Assembly (NCBI RefSeq): GCF_028736925.1 | Contig: NZ_JAQZAT010000012.1 | Span: forward strand, 62,001-126,000 | Source: Flavivirga sp. 57AJ16 | Lineage (GTDB): Bacteria > Bacteroidota > Bacteroidia > Flavobacteriales > Flavobacteriaceae | Direction of reading: 5' to 3' | Length of the DNA: 64,000 bases | In this document: positions 32,456 to 40,645 of the stretch, piece by piece | Position numbering within the stretch: the stretch's first letter is position 1 | Layout: the number at the start of each line of letters is the position of its first letter | The notes under the pieces: model-generated | What the model saw: only the letters and a program-made list of their open reading frames with translations | Databases searched by the model: none | What the model was told of the DNA's origin: nothing | Translations under genes and position numbers: made by a program

Positions 32456-34834
32456 TTATTTATCGAAGGCTATTTGTGCTTCTTTTACTTTTTCTACTGC
32501 GACTGCTTCTTTTTTGCTTGTAAGAATCAATAATGATGGTAATAAGATAAAATCTATTATTAAGGCTGCTAAAATGATGATAACCGTTATTCTGGCCATA
32601 TAGCTATTCAAGGCAAATGATGATGTAGAGAGCACTGAGAAACCAGCCAGCAAAACAATGGTTGTCGTTACAAGTGCTTTACCAACGGTTTCAAAAGCAT
32701 ATACCACAGCTTGTTTAGCATCGTAACCTAACTCGCGTCTGGCTCTTAAAAACTTGCTCATAAAATGCACGGTGTCGTCCACTATAATCCCTAGTGTCAT
32801 CCCAAATACAATGACCATTCCCGTATTTATTTGTGCTTTATATAATGCCCAAATACCGAAACCAACCAAAACAGGCGTAACATTCGGGATGATACTTAGC
32901 AAGCCCAATTTAAAATTCCTTAAAGCTAACATGAGCACTATAGAGATTAATATAAGGGCAACGATATTACCTTTAAACATACTATCTGCTTGTCTAAATC
33001 CTAATTTAGAAAACATTAATGTTGGACTTACGCCAATGGCATGCATAGCCTCTGGTGTATTATTTCTTAACCAGGTTTCTCCCTTGTTTGAAAAAGCGAT
33101 CATATCGGCACTTGTAATATTATCGACTGTTACCGTTACACGAGTTTCAGATTTATCTACGTTAATTTGATTGTTTAGATCCAACCCGAAAGGCAAAGAC
33201 AATTCATAGAGCAGTAAATATTGCGCTGCCTCATCTCTATTATCCGGTACACGATAAAAACTTTCGTTGTCTCCGTGCATCGATCTATTGACGCGTCGGG
33301 CTACTTCACTAAAGGCATTGACATGTATCACTTCTGGTTGTTCATTTAGCCAGTCTTCAAAGGCATTTAAATTTTTAAGGTATTCTGGATTGTTGATGCC
33401 GCCACTTTCACCACTTCCTATGGAGTATTCTATATTATAAATACCTGTTAGGTTATCCCTTATATAATCGGTATCTGTTCTAAATGGCACCGTTTCATCA
33501 AAATAATTTACAAACTCATCGTTAAATGTATTTTTAGTAGCTAGATACGTAAGCCCGCCTATAACTAAAAAAGAGATGATTGTTAATCTTACAGGTTGTT
33601 CCACGACGTAATTACCTAAGCCGACATACCAATTTTTACCTGCTTTGGTGGCTTCTTTTCTGGCCTTGGACTTCACTGGTAAAACAGCCATTAATGCAGG
33701 TAACGTTGTGGTAGAGTAGAGGAAAGCCATGGCCATACCAAAAGCTGTAATATTTCCTAAATCCCAAAATGGCGGGACATCTCCAAAGTTCATGGTTAAA
33801 AACCCGATCACTGTTGTTAAGCTTGTAATAAATACGGGCATGAAATTTAACCGTATAGCCTCTTTTAAGGCATCTATTTTATTAAGCCCATCTTTACGCA
33901 TTTTTTGAAGCATGGTGACAAGTATATGAATACTATCTGCAACAGCTAACGTAAGAATCATGGTTGGAAATACGGAGGATGGCGGTGTTAATTTAATGCC
34001 CATTAACCCAACAAAACCAATGGCACTCATTATAGAAAATATCACTATAATTAAAGTTGCCAAAGTACTCCAAATGTTTCTGGTCAATATAAATGTTGTT
34101 ATAATAACTATAATCAACATAATCATAGTTAGTCCCATATCGTTCATTGAAGATTCAAAGAAAGCGGTATTCATCGGTATTAAACCAGAAGTATGTACTT
34201 CAAAATTTGGGTGCTTTTCCTTAAAGTCGGAAATCATATTTCTAACAAAAGGGGTCACTTCTCCAGGAATTTCGTTTAAATTCTCTCCAGGAAGCCTAAC
34301 AGTTATGTTTATAGCCGTCACGCTGCCTTCCTTATTAAGAATTCTGTTGACCAACAATGGTTCTTTTAAAGCTTTTTCCTTGATCTCTAAAATCTCAGCA
34401 TCGGTTTTTAAAGATGTTTCATAAGATAGGTCATCCACATACAAATCATCGCCAACGGCACTTGTATGTTGGAAATTAGTTACTGCATCGACCCTAGACG
34501 AATATGGTGTATTCCATGATTCTGCCGTTAATTCTTCTATAGCAGTAAGATTCTCTTTGGTGAATATATTACCATTTAATGGGGAAAGCACAATAATAAC
34601 ATTATCGTCTTTGGTATACTTTTCTTGTAAAGCATCAAAGGCTTCCAACTCTGGATTCGACTTACTGAAGAAAACATGATAGTCGCCATCAAACTCCATA
34701 CCCCCTTGAGAACCTAATCCTATGGCTAATATTAACGTAACCAATAGTACGGGCCATTTAAATTTAATTACGAAGTTGGCCCAACTTCTGGTAAAAACAT
34801 TGGCAGCATTTCCTGCCTTTTTAATTGCATTCAT
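32456..34834 (-). CDS. MMPL/RND-family exporter
   Basis: 792 residues from ATG 34834; a TTG at 34864 lies inside a TetR-type operator and was rejected. It has twelve predicted membrane helices in two repeats of one plus five, each led by a large periplasmic loop. The repeat signatures are LTLAVADSIHILVTMLQKMR in the first half and FGMTLGIIVDDTVHFMSKFL in the second, with the charged intramembrane Asp residues expected of proton-driven RND pumps of the MMPL/SSD type. The partners encoded downstream (LolA-like, outer-membrane barrel) point to export of a hydrophobic molecule, for example a lipid or pigment. Controlled by the upstream TetR gene. Confidence 0.93.
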   Translation of the reverse strand: MNAIKKAGNAANVFTRSWANFVIKFKWPVLLVTLILAIGLGSQGGMEFDGDYHVFFSKSNPELEAFDALQEKYTKDDNVIIVLSPLNGNIFTKENLTAIEELTAESWNTPYSSRVDAVTNFQHTSAVGDDLYVDDLSYETSLKTDAEILEIKEKALKEPLLVNRILNKEGSVTAINITVRLPGENLNEIPGEVTPFVRNMISDFKEKHPNFEVHTSGLIPMNTAFFESSMNDMGLTMIMLIIVIITTFILTRNIWSTLATLIIVIFSIMSAIGFVGLMGIKLTPPSSVFPTMILTLAVADSIHILVTMLQKMRKDGLNKIDALKEAIRLNFMPVFITSLTTVIGFLTMNFGDVPPFWDLGNITAFGMAMAFLYSTTTLPALMAVLPVKSKARKEATKAGKNWYVGLGNYVVEQPVRLTIISFLVIGGLTYLATKNTFNDEFVNYFDETVPFRTDTDYIRDNLTGIYNIEYSIGSGESGGINNPEYLKNLNAFEDWLNEQPEVIHVNAFSEVARRVNRSMHGDNESFYRVPDNRDEAAQYLLLYELSLPFGLDLNNQINVDKSETRVTVTVDNITSADMIAFSNKGETWLRNNTPEAMHAIGVSPTLMFSKLGFRQADSMFKGNIVALILISIVLMLALRNFKLGLLSIIPNVTPVLVGFGIWALYKAQINTGMVIVFGMTLGIIVDDTVHFMSKFLRARRELGYDAKQAVVYAFETVGKALVTTTIVLLAGFSVLSTSSFALNSYMARITVIIILAALIIDFILLPSLLILTSKKEAVAVEKVKEAQIAFDK

Positions 34835-34852
34835 ATAGTAATTTAATAAAAG

Positions 34853-34864
34853 TTGACCGGTCAA
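34853..34864. promoter_or_regulatory. TetR-type operator 1 (TTGACCGGTCAA)
   Basis: A perfect 12-bp palindrome 19 bases before the exporter ATG. A degenerate third site (TTGAACTGGTCT, 34872-34883) adjoins it. Confidence 0.7.
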
Positions 34865-34956
34865 TTATATATTGAACTGGTCTGTGGTTAATAATTGATC
34901 TTTAATATTAAGACGATTTATATATCTATATAGGGGACAAAAAGTTAACAGTCTCA

Positions 34957-34976
34957 ATAGTTGACCAGTCAACTAT
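34957..34976. promoter_or_regulatory. TetR-type operator 2 (ATAGTTGACCAGTCAACTAT)
   Basis: A 20-bp palindrome broken only at its centre, sharing TTGACC/GTCAA with operator 1, located between the TetR stop and the exporter promoter region. Confidence 0.7.
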
Positions 34977-34993
34977 TAATACATCAAAAAAAA

Positions 34994-35590
34994 TTACGAT
35001 GAAAGTATGTCTTTAACCATAACCATAAAATTATCAATAGGAACCGAGCTTTTCATTTCTTTCATACTAATCATAGACCCCTTTCCTGCATCCTCAATAA
35101 AAGCAGCAATAACTTCTGCTTTTATAGTTTTCTTAATTTCTCCTAATTCTTGAGCTTCTTTAATGACACTCGTTATTAATGATAAAACTGATTGTTCTTT
35201 TACCAAAATAGCATGTCTTATCTTTTCATTGTGTTCTGCCATTTCACTTCCAAGATTAGAAGCCAAACAACCCAGTTTACATGCCATCTCATTTTTTAAA
35301 ATATCTGCTCTATATTCATAAAAACCCAAAAGACGTTCTTTGGGCACTATAGATTTATCTTCTAATATAGCTATAGAAGGTGCAAAATGTGCTTCAAAAT
35401 ACTTATCTATGGCCTTTACCGCAAAATCTTCTTTAGATTCGAAATAAAAATAAAAAGAACCTTTTGGTACATCGGCTGCCTTAACAATGTCATTTACACT
35501 CGTGCCATTATACCCTTTACTCCATAAAATCTCCATTCCCTTTTCTAAAAGGAAATCTGCTTTGGCGTCATGTTTTACGGTTTTAAGCAT
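34994..35590 (-). CDS. TetR/AcrR-family repressor
   Basis: 198 residues. The N-terminal DNA-binding domain is typical: FLLEKGMEILWSKGYNGTSVNDIVKAADVPKGSFYFYFESKEDFAVKAI. The helical ligand domain contains MACKLGCLASNLGSE with two Cys. It lies upstream of, and on the same strand as, the RND exporter operon, with two matching palindromes in the 160-base gap, so it very likely represses that operon and responds to the exported compound or a precursor. Upstream of its own start are a TATTTTTG element and a weak half-site (GACGAGTGGTCA), hinting at autoregulation. Confidence 0.92.
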   Translation of the reverse strand: MLKTVKHDAKADFLLEKGMEILWSKGYNGTSVNDIVKAADVPKGSFYFYFESKEDFAVKAIDKYFEAHFAPSIAILEDKSIVPKERLLGFYEYRADILKNEMACKLGCLASNLGSEMAEHNEKIRHAILVKEQSVLSLITSVIKEAQELGEIKKTIKAEVIAAFIEDAGKGSMISMKEMKSSVPIDNFMVMVKDILSS

Positions 35591-35724
35591 AAATTAAAAG
35601 TTCAGTGCAAAAATATGACCACTCGTCTAGTAAATCCAAATTTTAAATGTTAAATTTTTATAAACGTAAAAAAGGTTACTCAAATGAGCAACCTTTTTTA
35701 CCATCAATCAATCAAAAAAACGAC

Positions 35725-36105
35725 TTACTTAACCGTAAGTGTGTATTGGGGTGTTGGGTTTAACGGACAAAAATAAACATACGCTCCTTTTGTTAACTTG
35801 GTAACATTTGTTTTTTCGACCTTACCTTCTTTAACCACTGTGGTTACGTATGCTGTTTTAATATGGTTTTCTGGCTTGCTTGCATCTTTCCCTTTAGGTA
35901 CCAGTACCAAGCCTACTTCTTTGGCAGCATGGTTGTTTGCTACTTCAAAAACATAAGACCCTTCACTTAATGTTAATGCTTTTTGGGTAAACTCCCCTTT
36001 AGTTTGCTCCAGGGATACTGTTTTTACATGGTTCATGGCATCTTGAGCATTCGTGTTCAATGTAAATGCTAATGTGATTACTAAAATTGAAATGATTTTT
36101 TTCAT
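35725..36105 (-). CDS. Secreted cupredoxin-like protein lacking a normal copper-site loop
   Basis: 126 residues with a signal peptide ending TNAQ (residue 20). The small Greek-key body contains GSYVFEVANNHAAKEVGLVLVP and ends KGAYVYFCPLNPTPQYTLTVK. The Cys in YFCPLNPTPQYTLTV is where blue-copper proteins have Cys-x(2-4)-His-x(2-4)-Met; the second His and the Met are missing here. It may thus not bind type-1 copper despite the fold, although the His of NNHAAKE is retained. It follows the AhpD-like gene after 47 bases and is probably co-transcribed and AraC-regulated with it. Confidence 0.72.
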   Translation of the reverse strand: MKKIISILVITLAFTLNTNAQDAMNHVKTVSLEQTKGEFTQKALTLSEGSYVFEVANNHAAKEVGLVLVPKGKDASKPENHIKTAYVTTVVKEGKVEKTNVTKLTKGAYVYFCPLNPTPQYTLTVK

Positions 36106-36152
36106 GATATTTAAAAAATTTATTATTGTGATTATCTATTAATTATTACCTG

Positions 36153-36701
36153 TTATACAGCTACAGTTTCTAATGGTTGCGCCACTGGAAAATCTACCGG
36201 TACTTGCGTTGTTTTGTGTATATAATTAGTAATTGTTTTGTCTCCTACTAAAGAAATAGTATCAATTAAGTTCCCTTTGGTATATCCTGCCTTAAAGAAA
36301 TTTTCTAAAACAGCTTCTTCTGTATTTCCTCTGTTTTCTGTTATATTTTTAGCTAATTGCGCCAAAGCATCTAATTTAGGGTCGAATGAAGCTTGACCAG
36401 CTCTTAATTCCAAGATTTGTTCGTCTGTAAATCCATTCATTTTTCCAATAGCAGTATGTGCGGATAAACAATAAACACATGCATTGACTTCACTTACAGC
36501 TAAACTAACAACCTCTTTTTCTTTTATTGATAGTGATGTTTTTGCATTCGAAAAGTTTAAGTAATTTTCTAATGCTGTATCGCTATGCGCATAAGTGGCA
36601 TATAAATTTGGCACAAACCCTAACGACTTATTTAAATGATCGAAAATGGTTTGATTGTTTTCGCTAACGTCTTCTCTTGTTGGTACATTAAATGTGCTCA
36701 T
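36153..36701 (-). CDS. AhpD-like/carboxymuconolactone decarboxylase-family protein
   Basis: 182 residues from ATG 36701; the TTG/GTG-type extension up to 36773 covers the promoter and was rejected. It is an all-helical peroxidase-related protein with the redox motif VNACVYCLSAHTAIGK (CxxC plus conserved His), shared with AhpD and CMD proteins. It probably reduces peroxides or acts as an antioxidant disulfide protein. A CACCTTTG promoter-like element and a conserved block at 36789-36824 lie upstream, the latter repeated before a small ORF and best explained as an AraC-type binding site. The next gene downstream encodes a secreted cupredoxin-like protein. Confidence 0.88.
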   Translation of the reverse strand: MSTFNVPTREDVSENNQTIFDHLNKSLGFVPNLYATYAHSDTALENYLNFSNAKTSLSIKEKEVVSLAVSEVNACVYCLSAHTAIGKMNGFTDEQILELRAGQASFDPKLDALAQLAKNITENRGNTEEAVLENFFKAGYTKGNLIDTISLVGDKTITNYIHKTTQVPVDFPVAQPLETVAV

Positions 36702-36788
36702 AATTTTAAATTTTTTAATATTTATTATTCTTAAATTTTGTTGTTTGTAATTCTGGTACAAAGGTGCGACCATATAAAAGGTTATACC

Positions 36789-36824
36789 ATGTAGGTTCTT
36801 CCTTAATGATTGTCAATTTTTCCC
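36789..36824 (-). promoter_or_regulatory. Candidate AraC-type activator site 1
   Basis: It shares TTCC-TAA-G-TTGTCAATTTT-CC with the block at 37060-37095, at a similar distance upstream of a similar promoter (GTACAAAG-TGCG). The equal spacing suggests the same activator controls both. Confidence 0.5.
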
Positions 36825-36834
36825 TTTTATATTT

Positions 36835-37002
36835 CTAGGGTAAAATATTATCATCAATATGGGGTCTCTCTGCATCACAATAGAAATCGTGAATATGTTT
36901 TTGTTCGCAATGCGTTTTAGGACTAATGGTGTGAAGTGTCCTGTTTCTATTATACCTAAATATTTCAATTAAGTTGAAAATGGATATATGCTTTAATCTC
37001 AT
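36835..37002 (-). CDS. Candidate small protein (55 aa)
   Basis: ATG at 37002, TAG ending at 36835; 55 residues beginning MRLKHISIFNLIEIF, with a His/Cys-rich second half (KTHCEQKHIHDFYC). I recognise no family. Support comes from its upstream region, which repeats the promoter and presumed regulator site of the AhpD-like gene: CGCATCTTTGTAC next to the start, then the TTGTCAATTTT block. It may be a real small gene of the AraC regulon or a relic left by duplication of a promoter. Its stop lies just before the second regulator block. Confidence 0.4.
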   Translation of the reverse strand: MRLKHISIFNLIEIFRYNRNRTLHTISPKTHCEQKHIHDFYCDAERPHIDDNILP

Positions 37003-37059
37003 AACTTTTACTGTTTAAATTATACAGTACAAAGATGCGTTACAAGAAGGTATTGTAAA

Positions 37060-37095
37060 ATGAATGTATTTCCCTAAAGCTTGTCAATTTTGCCT
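37060..37095 (-). promoter_or_regulatory. Candidate AraC-type activator site 2
   Basis: Partner of the block at 36789-36824 (see there), upstream of the 55-codon ORF and nearest to the AraC gene. Confidence 0.45.
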
Positions 37096-37204
37096 CATAC
37101 CAAATAAACTTTAAAATAACACTAATAATTCATTTCTATCGCGCACATATTTCATAATAAAACCATATGCTCAGCTTGACTGGGTATAGAACCGTAGCTT
37201 AGGC

Positions 37205-37339
37205 CAATGTCATTAAGTTAAGGAAATTTGTTCTTTATTTGTCACATTGAGCGCAGTCGAAATGCTAATAAAAACTAGAACTCCAATAGGTCTTCGACTG
37301 CGCTCAGACTGACATTACGGCCTTAACTTAATGACATTG
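37205..37339. mobile_element. 135-bp MITE with 19-bp ends and 9-bp target duplication
   Basis: The ends CAATGTCATTAAGTTAAGG and CCTTAACTTAATGACATTG are perfect inverted repeats. Direct flanks AGCTTAGGC occur at 37196-37204 and 37340-37348. Inside is a second palindrome with CATTGAGCGCAGTCGAAATG and CTTCGACTGCGCTCAG, of the dispersed-repeat type. No coding capacity. It lies upstream (3' side) of the AraC gene stop. With the small ORF and regulator sites it fills the gap 36702-37412. Confidence 0.9.
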
Positions 37340-37412
37340 AGCTTAGGCTTGCTTAAATTTTATTATTCATCTATGCACGCTATATTCTAAATTATTTTAA
37401 AATCTATTTGGT

Positions 37413-38264
37413 TTAAGAAGTGGATTTAAGCTGCTTTTTAAAATCTGAAGGAGATATGGAAGTGTGTTTTTTAAACAATCTGCTTAAATGTGAAGCGTCT
37501 TCAAAGCCAATTTCAAAAGCAATTTCTTTGGCTGTCTTATCGGTATAAATTAGGAGGCGTTTTGATTCAAGGACTAAACGTTCGTGAATTATTTTTAACG
37601 GACTGGTATTTAATTTGGCAAATGTATTGGATAAGGTTTTTGGCGATTTAAAGAGCTTATCCGCATAAAAACGGACACTGTGCTCTTGTCTAAAATGCGA
37701 TTCTACCAGCATATTAAAACTCCTTAATAAGTCTATTTTGGAATCTGCAATAGCGAAGGTCTCATCTTCTGTACGGCCTTTAGCCTTAAGTATGCGTGTG
37801 CTCTTTATAATAAACCTGGCCATAAGCATCCGCAACATTTCTGCCTGAATGTTATCCTTAGTCTCTAATTCATCTACAAATACCTCGTGGAGTGTATTAA
37901 ATTTATCCTGCTCTTTTTCATCTAAATGAATAAGGGACAGGTGTTCATTTCCAAAAAAAAGCAACCCTGCACAGCCTACTTCCTGATCGTGGTCCTTAAT
38001 GCAATAAAACTCCCTGTTAAATTGATATACAACTAAATCTTCGCCCTGAATGAATTGCAAATATTGAATGTTGGTCAATGCCAAAACACTATGGGGCGCC
38101 ATGGTAAAGGGCATACTGTCTACAATAATTTCTGCTTTCGAAACTTTGGTTCTTATAAATGTAAACAATGCTACTTGTTTAGAGTGTTTGTAGGATTCTA
38201 AAAGCGACTCGTTACCAACTTTTAAGATAGCATTGGTAGAAAATTCAGAAAATAAATGTGTCAT
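37413..38264 (-). CDS. AraC-family transcriptional regulator
   Basis: 283 residues: a cupin-like N-terminal sensing domain (VDSMPFTMAPHSVLALTNIQ near residue 50) and a C-terminal double helix-turn-helix. The HTH region contains EHSVRFYADKLFKSPKTLSN, RLVLESKRLLIYTDKTAKEI and AFEIGFEDASHLSRLFKKHT, the AraC signature. It lies upstream of the AhpD-like operon on the same strand and probably activates it through the repeated TTGTCAATTTT-containing sites. The signal is unknown; the target functions hint at oxidative or thiol stress. A MITE sits between its stop and the small ORF. Confidence 0.92.
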   Translation of the reverse strand: MTHLFSEFSTNAILKVGNESLLESYKHSKQVALFTFIRTKVSKAEIIVDSMPFTMAPHSVLALTNIQYLQFIQGEDLVVYQFNREFYCIKDHDQEVGCAGLLFFGNEHLSLIHLDEKEQDKFNTLHEVFVDELETKDNIQAEMLRMLMARFIIKSTRILKAKGRTEDETFAIADSKIDLLRSFNMLVESHFRQEHSVRFYADKLFKSPKTLSNTFAKLNTSPLKIIHERLVLESKRLLIYTDKTAKEIAFEIGFEDASHLSRLFKKHTSISPSDFKKQLKSTS

Positions 38265-38316
38265 GCTTACTAGGTCTCATAGAAAACAATAACATTACAA
38301 ACTGAGCTGTAAATAA

Positions 38317-40443
38317 TTATTTATGCAATTTTAACTGAATACGCTTTCGCGTAATATCGACCTCTAACACTTTGACTATAATTTGTTGATGTAAACTTAC
38401 GTGCTCATTAACGTCTTTTACAAAGGCGTCCGACAGGTTTGATACATGAATCAATCCACTTTCTTTAATCCCAATATCTACAAAACAGCCAAAATTGGTA
38501 ATATTGTTAACAATACCGGGAAGCAATTGACCTGTTTTTAAATCTGATATCGTTTTTATATGCTGATTAAAGGTGAATACTTTGGCCTGCTCTCTAATAT
38601 CCAGCCCTGGTTTTTCAAGCTCTTTAATAATATCTTCAAGTGTTAATAATCCAACAGATTCTGTACAGTACTTTTTTAAATCTATTTTTTTAAGAAGTTC
38701 GGCATTACCTATTAAATCTTGAATGCTTTTTCCTAAATCTTTAGCCATTTTTGTAATCACGGTATAACTTTCCGGATGCACGGCAGAATCGTCTAACGGG
38801 TTTTTTGCGCCTTTAATTCTTAAAAAAGCAGCACCTTGCTCAAAAGCCTTGCCCCCTAAACGCGGTACTTTTTTAATATCGTTTCTTGATGTAAACACCC
38901 CATTTTCATTACGGAAATTAAAAATGTTTTCTGCTAGTTTTGGACCGATCCCAGACACATAGCTCAATAAACTTTTACTTGCCGTATTTATATTTACGCC
39001 AACGGAGTTCACACAGTGCTCTACGACACCATCCAACGATTTTTGAAGTTTTGTTTGGTCGACATCATGTTGATATTGTCCTACTCCAATGGATTTTGCA
39101 TCAATTTTAACCAATTCCGCTAAGGGATCCTGTAAACGACGGCCAATAGACACCGAACCCCTTACTGTAACATCATAATCGGGGAATTCTTCACGTGCAA
39201 TTTTGGATGCCGAATAAATACTCGCGCCTGCTTCGCTTACTACAAAAACCTGAATGTCATTTTTAAAATGGATCTTTCTAATCAATGCTTCCGTTTCTCG
39301 TGATGCTGTTCCATTACCAATGGCGATAGCTTCAATTTTATAAGCATCTGCCAATGAGCTTATTTTTTTCATAGCGCCCGTTGCATCGTTTTTTGGTGGA
39401 TGCGGATAAATGGTTTCATTATATTTTAATTGTCCCTGTGCATCTAAGCATACCACTTTACAACCCGTTCTAAATCCAGGATCGATAGCCAAAACCCGTT
39501 TTTCACCCAATGGTGACCCTAGTAATAACTGCTTTAAATTTTTTGTAAATACATGAATAGCAGATTCGTCTGCTTTGTCTTTAGCTATTTGTAAGGCTTC
39601 GTTACTTAACGATGGTAGTAATAAACGCTTGTAAGCATCTTTAATAGCTAGCTCTATTTGATCTGCACACTCATTATTGCTACGAATTATTCTACTTTCT
39701 ATTTTATCTAAAGCCCTATCGTTATCAATTTCTATTTTAACCCGAATAAAGCCTTCTTTTTCCGCTCTTAATATAGCCAATAATCTATGTGACGGGATTC
39801 TGCTTAAACTCTCGGACCAATCAAAATAATCCCTGAATTTTTGAGCTGTTTCATCATCTGCTTTTGCTTTTACCACTTTCGTGGAAATCATTGCAAAGCG
39901 CTCTAATTGATAACGGATATTATTTCTAACATCGGCACGTTCGTTTACCCATTCGGCAATAATATGCCTGGCGCCCTCTAAAGCTTCTTCAACAGAGTTA
40001 ACGTCGCCTTTTATATATTTGAATGCAATCGATTCCACATCATTTGCTTGCTGGCTCATGATGATTTTTGCCAAAGGCTCCAATCCGTTTTTGCGCGCCG
40101 TTTCCGCTTTGGTCTTTCTGCTTTTTTTGTAGGGCAAGTATATATCCTCAAGCGTTGTTAAATCTTGGGCGGATGCTATTTTTTGTTTTAATTCGGGCGT
40201 TAAAACAGCTTGTTCTTCCAAAGCTTTTAAAATGGCTTCTTTTCTCTTTTCTAAGCTTTCAAATTGTTCTTTATATTTTACGATGTCTCCTATTTGTACC
40301 TCATCCAAATTACCTGTTCGTTCCTTTCGGTAGCGTGAAATAAACGGAATAGTACAATCTTCGTTGAGCAATTCTATCGTGTTTTTTACAGATTGCTCTG
40401 GGAGTTGTGTCTGTGAAGTTATAAACTTTAAAATATCTATCAT
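38317..40443 (-). CDS. tex: Tex/YhgF-family RNA-binding transcription accessory protein
   Basis: 708 residues with the full Tex order: N-terminal helical domain (ISRYRKERTGNLDEVQIGDI), YqgF/RNase H-like domain (VLAIDPGFRTGCKVVCLD), helix-hairpin-helix DNA-binding segment (VGVNINTASKSLLSYVSGIG), and C-terminal S1 domain (GQLLPGIVNNITNFGCFVDI, ending KVLEVDITRKRIQLKLHK). Tex proteins bind nucleic acids and affect transcription and virulence in other bacteria. The length is close to the family norm of about 710-770. It is transcribed alone, downstream of a terminator. Confidence 0.95.
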   Translation of the reverse strand: MIDILKFITSQTQLPEQSVKNTIELLNEDCTIPFISRYRKERTGNLDEVQIGDIVKYKEQFESLEKRKEAILKALEEQAVLTPELKQKIASAQDLTTLEDIYLPYKKSRKTKAETARKNGLEPLAKIIMSQQANDVESIAFKYIKGDVNSVEEALEGARHIIAEWVNERADVRNNIRYQLERFAMISTKVVKAKADDETAQKFRDYFDWSESLSRIPSHRLLAILRAEKEGFIRVKIEIDNDRALDKIESRIIRSNNECADQIELAIKDAYKRLLLPSLSNEALQIAKDKADESAIHVFTKNLKQLLLGSPLGEKRVLAIDPGFRTGCKVVCLDAQGQLKYNETIYPHPPKNDATGAMKKISSLADAYKIEAIAIGNGTASRETEALIRKIHFKNDIQVFVVSEAGASIYSASKIAREEFPDYDVTVRGSVSIGRRLQDPLAELVKIDAKSIGVGQYQHDVDQTKLQKSLDGVVEHCVNSVGVNINTASKSLLSYVSGIGPKLAENIFNFRNENGVFTSRNDIKKVPRLGGKAFEQGAAFLRIKGAKNPLDDSAVHPESYTVITKMAKDLGKSIQDLIGNAELLKKIDLKKYCTESVGLLTLEDIIKELEKPGLDIREQAKVFTFNQHIKTISDLKTGQLLPGIVNNITNFGCFVDIGIKESGLIHVSNLSDAFVKDVNEHVSLHQQIIVKVLEVDITRKRIQLKLHK

Positions 40444-40470
40444 TTATCTGTTCTAATTAATTGAGAGGCA

Positions 40471-40512
40471 AAAAAAATCCCGTTTTCAAAAATAACATTG
40501 AAAACGAGATTT
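40471..40512 (-). terminator. Terminator following the OmpA-family gene
   Basis: On the minus strand, AAATCTCGTTTTCAA pairs (one mismatch) with TTGAAAACGGGATTT followed by a T run, between the OmpA gene and tex. Confidence 0.7.
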
Positions 40513-40584
40513 ATGCAAGTTTAATGGCTCTTTTATTCCAGTTCTGATTTAAATTTCCTTATAAGCAAATTTATGTCGGAAACG

Positions 40585-40645
40585 GAAACCCTGCCTTTGC
40601 CAGCTCTTAGGCCCGACGCAAAGCGTCGAGGAATTCTTTTCGATT
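40585..40645. repeat. Second copy of the CGACG-AAAGCGTCGAGGAATTC repeat
   Basis: GGCCCGACGCAAAGCGTCGA then GGAATTCTTTTCGATTAA matches the right half of the repeat at 9857-9922; the left arm is degraded. Confidence 0.6.

Noticed and set aside
31929-34424. Plus-strand ORFs of 67-154 codons within the LolA-like and MMPL genes
   Set aside because: They are antisense shadows of well-supported genes with no domain of their own.
34853-34864. TTG start for the MMPL exporter at 34864
   Set aside because: The codon is part of a TetR-type palindrome; the ATG at 34834 is preferred.
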